Source: JAEUIX01 sp964611125 (GTDB lineage Bacteria > Planctomycetota > Phycisphaerae > Phycisphaerales > UBA1924). Taken from it: a stretch of 64,000 nucleotides of DNA. Numbering within the stretch: position 1 is the first letter of the stretch; every line of letters starts with the position of its first letter. Below, in pieces: positions 61,081 through 64,000 of the stretch. The notes below the pieces were generated by a model. That model ran no database searches. It saw only the letters and a program-made list of their open reading frames with translations, and was not told the DNA's origin. The DNA lies in contig CAZSZO010000018.1 of assembly GCA_964611125.1 (NCBI GenBank), forward strand, positions 1 to 64,000. The letters are read 5' to 3'. A program made the position numbers and the translations under genes.

Positions 61081-61134
61081 CCCTTCACCACCCGCCTCGG
61101 CACACCCGTCGAGCTGGCGATACCATCGCTCGCC

Positions 61135-61950
61135 ATGACCAACTACCTCCATCTGATCGTCATCGCGATCCTGCTGGGCCTCTCGGGCATCTCCTGGGTC
61201 GTGCGCCAGTTGCAGGAGAAGGCCCGCGAGAAGGCCGCCGCCGAGCGCAAGCGGCAGCGCGAAGATGAATACCTCCGCACCGGCCGTTCGAGTTCCTCCG
61301 ACGAGCCCGCCACCGGCCCCGCCTCCGCCCCGACCACCCCCGCCGACGCCCAGGCCCGCCTGCGTGAGCTCGCCGCCCGCCGCCAGGCCCAACTTCGTGA
61401 GCTCCGCGAGCGCGCCGCCCGCGGGGCCCCGATCAGCGGCCAACTCGGCCCCACTCCCGGCGGCCAGACCGCGGCGCCACCCGTCGTGCTCGCCCCCTTC
61501 GCGCCCATGTCCCCAATGTCGCCGACCGCCCCGGCTCGGCCGCTGGCCCAGCCCCGCCCCCAGGCCCCCCGCCCCACGCCGCGCCCCCAGCCCGCCCGCT
61601 CGGCCCAGCCCTCGATGGGCCCCGCCCGCGACCAGGGGGCCCAGCAGTTCGCCCAGGAACAGCGCCGCAAGGCCCTGGAAACCGCCCGCAAAGCCGAAGC
61701 CGGCAAACGCGCCGAGCGCACCCGCGACGCCGCCGAGGCCGTGCAAGCCGACGCCCGTCACCAGGTGCAGGCTGAGCGCCGCCGCTCCGACGCTCGCGCC
61801 AGCGCGGCCGAGGCCGCGCTCCCCGGCCCGCGCGGGCTGTTCCAGGCGCCCACCACCCCCGAGCAATGGCGCCAGGCCCTGATCCTCTCAGAAGTCCTCG
61901 GGCCGCCCCTCGCCGAGCGCCCGCCCAACCGCATGGCCGGCCACATGTAA
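61135..61950 (+). CDS. Membrane-anchored coiled-coil protein, unknown function
   Basis: 271 residues. One N-terminal membrane helix (about 5-24), then a charged coiled coil (RQLQEKAREKAAAERKRQRE, then ARLRELAARRQAQLRELRER), a Pro/Ala-rich middle (about 110-160) and a second charged helix (about 165-235). The conserved-looking C-terminus WRQALILSEVLGPPLAERP recurs in planctomycete proteins that I cannot name. Codon use is like its neighbours. It follows the ABC ATPase by 54 bp on the same strand. Function unknown; a cytoplasm-facing scaffold is one possibility. Confidence 0.65.
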   Translation: MTNYLHLIVIAILLGLSGISWVVRQLQEKAREKAAAERKRQREDEYLRTGRSSSSDEPATGPASAPTTPADAQARLRELAARRQAQLRELRERAARGAPISGQLGPTPGGQTAAPPVVLAPFAPMSPMSPTAPARPLAQPRPQAPRPTPRPQPARSAQPSMGPARDQGAQQFAQEQRRKALETARKAEAGKRAERTRDAAEAVQADARHQVQAERRRSDARASAAEAALPGPRGLFQAPTTPEQWRQALILSEVLGPPLAERPPNRMAGHM

Positions 61951-61964
61951 CGCCCCCGAGCGCA

Positions 61965-62957
61965 TCACCGCCGGGCCGCTTCAAACTCCGCCAGCGCCCC
62001 GGCCGCCTGCGGCCCGCGATCCAGCAAGCCCCACGATTCATCCGACCGCCGGATCGTCACCCCCAGCACGTTCACGCGCTCGCGGGCCCGCTCCGCCACC
62101 ACACCCACGCGCTCGGCCAGCCAGCTCAGCGCCGCCACCTCGACCTCCGCTATCCCCAGCTTCGCCCGCAGCGTCCGCCGCATCCGCACCGCGGTGAACT
62201 CCTCGCCCGATGGCGTCACCACCCGGTCCTCCCCCAGCACCTCCACCGTGTGCTCGGCGTCACCCTGCGTCTTGATCGACCCCGGGTCCCCCATCGGCCG
62301 CACCACCATGCGCAGCTTCTGAACAACTGAACCCCCGCCCGCCAGTCCGCTCGGCCACACCCGCAGCGGCGGCTCGAACCACGTCACCACGTCATCATCA
62401 AACTTCTCCGTCCGCTCCAGCTCCAGGCTTCCATCCTCGCCGATGCGGAAGTGCTCGACGGTCAGCTCCTCCGTCAGCAGCGCTCCATCACTCCCTTTCC
62501 GCTCGCATCGCACCACCCGCCAGCGGGCCCCGGGCGAAGCCGCCAACCCCCCTCCCGCACCCCCCACCTGCTCCCTCGGCATCGTCAGCCGCAGCAACTG
62601 CTCCTCCCCCACCTCTCCGCCGCCACCCTCCACGATGGCCACCAGCCGCTGCTGGGGCGCCTCCAGCGGCAGCAACCGCGCGACATCCAGCACGCCGCCC
62701 CCCTCAGTCGCCTTCAGCACCGCAAACCGACCCGCCCCGCCCCCGACGCCCGCGGCCGCGTCGGTCACGTCGCCCGCCGCCCCGCCCGGCTGCCCGCCGG
62801 GCATCGTGTCAACACTCGCCCCCCCACCGCCGCACCCGCCCATGAACGCACCCATGGCCCCCCCCACGGCCAGGGTGATGGCCGTGAGGGCGACCGCCGC
62901 GCCGCCCGAAAAGCCCGTTGGCTGCCTCGAACACCCCCGCCCGTCTGGATTGTGCAT
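61965..62957 (-). CDS. Hypothetical exported or lipoprotein
   Basis: 330 residues with a hydrophobic stretch (about 19-40) ending FMGGC (Cys42), an approximate lipobox, then a Gly-rich linker. The rest has strand-like patterns (ARWRVVRCERKG, LTVEHFRIGEDGSLELERTEKFDDDVVTWF in parts, VEVLGEDRVVTPSGEEFTAVRMRRTLRAKLGIAEVEVAALSWLAERVGVV in parts), recalling a DUF3108-like or 'outer membrane lipoprotein-sorting' beta fold. I cannot assign a family. It is divergent from the HEAT-repeat lipoprotein and convergent with the coiled-coil protein. Confidence 0.65.
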   Translation of the reverse strand: MHNPDGRGCSRQPTGFSGGAAVALTAITLAVGGAMGAFMGGCGGGGASVDTMPGGQPGGAAGDVTDAAAGVGGGAGRFAVLKATEGGGVLDVARLLPLEAPQQRLVAIVEGGGGEVGEEQLLRLTMPREQVGGAGGGLAASPGARWRVVRCERKGSDGALLTEELTVEHFRIGEDGSLELERTEKFDDDVVTWFEPPLRVWPSGLAGGGSVVQKLRMVVRPMGDPGSIKTQGDAEHTVEVLGEDRVVTPSGEEFTAVRMRRTLRAKLGIAEVEVAALSWLAERVGVVAERARERVNVLGVTIRRSDESWGLLDRGPQAAGALAEFEAARR

Positions 62958-63026
62958 GCGCTTGGCCCTTATCCCCCTGCGTGGCTTGCGTCAGAAAGCC
63001 GCGTCCGAAGCCTCTATGATAAGGGC
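62958..63026. promoter_or_regulatory. Divergent promoter region with a 9-bp inverted repeat
   Basis: 69 bp between two lipoprotein-like genes. GATAAGGGC (63018-63026) abuts the plus start codon, and its inverse GCCCTTATC (62965-62973) lies eight bases before the minus start codon. On the plus side TATGAT precedes the repeat (63015-63020). Both genes could share one regulator or have very short leaders. Confidence 0.4.
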
Positions 63027-63896
63027 ATGATGGTCGGACAATCGCGCTGGGCGTGTGTGTTGGTGGCGGCCGTGATGGGTGGGTGCCTCTGCGGCTGCGA
63101 GTCCGCCGCCCTGAAGAAAATCGAACAGTCTGAGAGCATCCTGGCGGCCTTCGGCGAAACCACGCCGAAGGAAGCCTTCATGGCCATGGAGGACCCCCAC
63201 GACGCCGACCGGCGGATGCGCGGGACGGCCCTGATCGCCGCCGCCCCCTTCGGCGGCGTCGACGGCTATGTCAAGCTCTACGCCGACAAGGTTCAGAACG
63301 ACCCCGACATGGGCGTCCGCGCCGTCGCGGCCCGGGCCTTGGGCCTCCATGGCCAGCCCGAGCACGCCCTGCTCATCGTCCCGCTGCTGAAGAACCCCGA
63401 CCGCAATGTCCGCCTCGAAGCCGTGCGGGCCCTGCAGCGCCTGCACAATCCCGCCGTGGTCGAGGCCCTCATCGACAGCTCGCAACTGGAGCGGGTGGCC
63501 GAAAACCGCTCAGGCGTGGTCCGGCGGGGCGAGGGCGACATCCAGGTCCGCGCCGAGGCGTGCACCGCGCTGGGCCAGTACGCCGAGATCCGCGTGATCA
63601 ACGCCCTCATCGAGGCCGTCGACGACGATCACCTGGTGGTCAACAAGGCCGCCCGAGCGTCGCTCAAGACCCTCACCGGGCAGGATTTCGGCGATGAACG
63701 CCGCCCCTGGGTCACCTGGCTCAAGGGCGCCAGTGAGCCCTTCGCCGGCGGCACGCCCTACGTCTACCCCGCCTTCAACCGCGGCAAGTTCTGGTACGAG
63801 TACATCCCCTTCGTCCCGCCGCCCCCCAACGAAGAAGTCGCCAGCCCCGCCGGCTACGCCCAGGCCGGTCGGCCCGCAGGCCCCGGCGCCCAGTAA
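63027..63896 (+). CDS. HEAT-repeat lipoprotein
   Basis: 289 residues. The N-terminus VLVAAVMGGCLCGC offers two possible lipidated cysteines (Cys20 or Cys24). Residues about 60-205 contain helical HEAT-like repeats (MGVRAVAARALGLHGQPEHA, NVRLEAVRALQRLHNPAVVEAL, VRAEACTALGQYAEIRVINAL, VVNKAARASLKTLTGQDFG; some shortened). The C-terminal part is Pro/Trp/Tyr-rich (WVTWLKG, FWYEYIPFVPPPP). Its role is unknown; HEAT arrays usually bind other proteins. The start is chosen from ATGATG at 63027. Confidence 0.8.
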   Translation: MMVGQSRWACVLVAAVMGGCLCGCESAALKKIEQSESILAAFGETTPKEAFMAMEDPHDADRRMRGTALIAAAPFGGVDGYVKLYADKVQNDPDMGVRAVAARALGLHGQPEHALLIVPLLKNPDRNVRLEAVRALQRLHNPAVVEALIDSSQLERVAENRSGVVRRGEGDIQVRAEACTALGQYAEIRVINALIEAVDDDHLVVNKAARASLKTLTGQDFGDERRPWVTWLKGASEPFAGGTPYVYPAFNRGKFWYEYIPFVPPPPNEEVASPAGYAQAGRPAGPGAQ

Positions 63897-63978
63897 CACG
63901 CCGATGCCTCCGCGCGGGTGATCCCGCCCCGCCCAACTGCCGATAACACCTCCCTCACCCCACCCCTGGGAGGATGTC

Positions 63979-64000
63979 TTGCGCGCACTGGTCTTTGATG
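63979..64000 (+). CDS. Probable start of a further gene at the window edge
   Basis: GGGAGG (63968-63973), five-base spacer, TTG, then codons reading RALVFD before the window ends. MRALVFD is a common start of zinc-type alcohol dehydrogenases, but seven codons cannot establish that. Confidence 0.3.

Overview
The window looks like chromosomal DNA from a planctomycete of the class Phycisphaerae. This is inferred from the very high G+C, from two secreted proteins ending in the paired DPDDLxDYI dockerin-like motif with a terminal Cys (the 'GC-type dockerin' tail of Phycisphaerales), from a giant surface protein with an LEPR-XLL-like N-terminus, and from the mix of ECF sigma/anti-sigma, fasciclin, HEAT-repeat and M1 peptidase genes. 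No plasmid, complete phage, insertion sequence or CRISPR array is visible.

Layout. 0-5.1 kb (minus): three methyl-accepting chemotaxis proteins, one carrying a heme-binding CxxCH sensor. 5.4-7.8 kb (minus): a parvulin-like lipoprotein and moeA. 8.0-10.4 kb (plus): a small HTH protein and an AbgT-family transporter. 10.5-11.9 kb: tRNA-Tyr followed by a small islet (XRE regulator plus an integrase-N-terminus/zinc-finger protein) bracketed by a 152-bp direct repeat that contains a strong terminator and the 3' end of the neighbouring surface-protein gene. 11.8-15.4 kb (minus): that surface protein and a zinc alcohol dehydrogenase. 15.5-22.7 kb (plus): a complete tryptophan operon trpEGDCFBA, preceded by a good promoter, a 40-codon leader peptide with tandem Trp codons and a terminator/antiterminator pair, i.e. 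a ribosome-mediated attenuator; all six gene junctions are 4-nt overlaps.

22.8-25.8 kb: a fasciclin-domain secreted protein divergent from an ECF sigma factor/RskA-like anti-sigma pair, an arrangement recalling SigK-RskA-MPT70/83 of mycobacteria. 25.8-31.4 kb (minus): a large PA14/dockerin lipoprotein-like protein and enolase. 31.4-40.5 kb: phoU (plus), then a minus block with a zinc-ribbon protein, gcvT, a PilZ protein, panC and two overlapping M1 aminopeptidase paralogues. 40.6-43.2 kb (plus): a divergent CTP synthase and a zinc-ribbon protein. 43.3-50.7 kb (minus): a 2463-residue surface protein with a cyclophilin domain and 19 repeats.

51.0-54.2 kb (plus): 3-hydroxyanthranilate dioxygenase, NAD(P)HX epimerase, a bifunctional-nuclease-domain protein and a SpoIIE-type phosphatase. 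54.2-58.6 kb (minus): a PpiD/SurA-like protein, rpsD and an adenylate cyclase. 58.7-62.0 kb (plus): purF, an orphan ABC ATPase and a membrane-anchored coiled-coil protein. 62.0-64.0 kb: divergent lipoprotein-like genes and probably the first codons of another gene at the right edge.

Most genes are housekeeping or envelope functions. The regulatory highlight is the trp attenuator. The most dynamic spots are the tRNA-Tyr islet, the duplicated receptors and the repeat protein.
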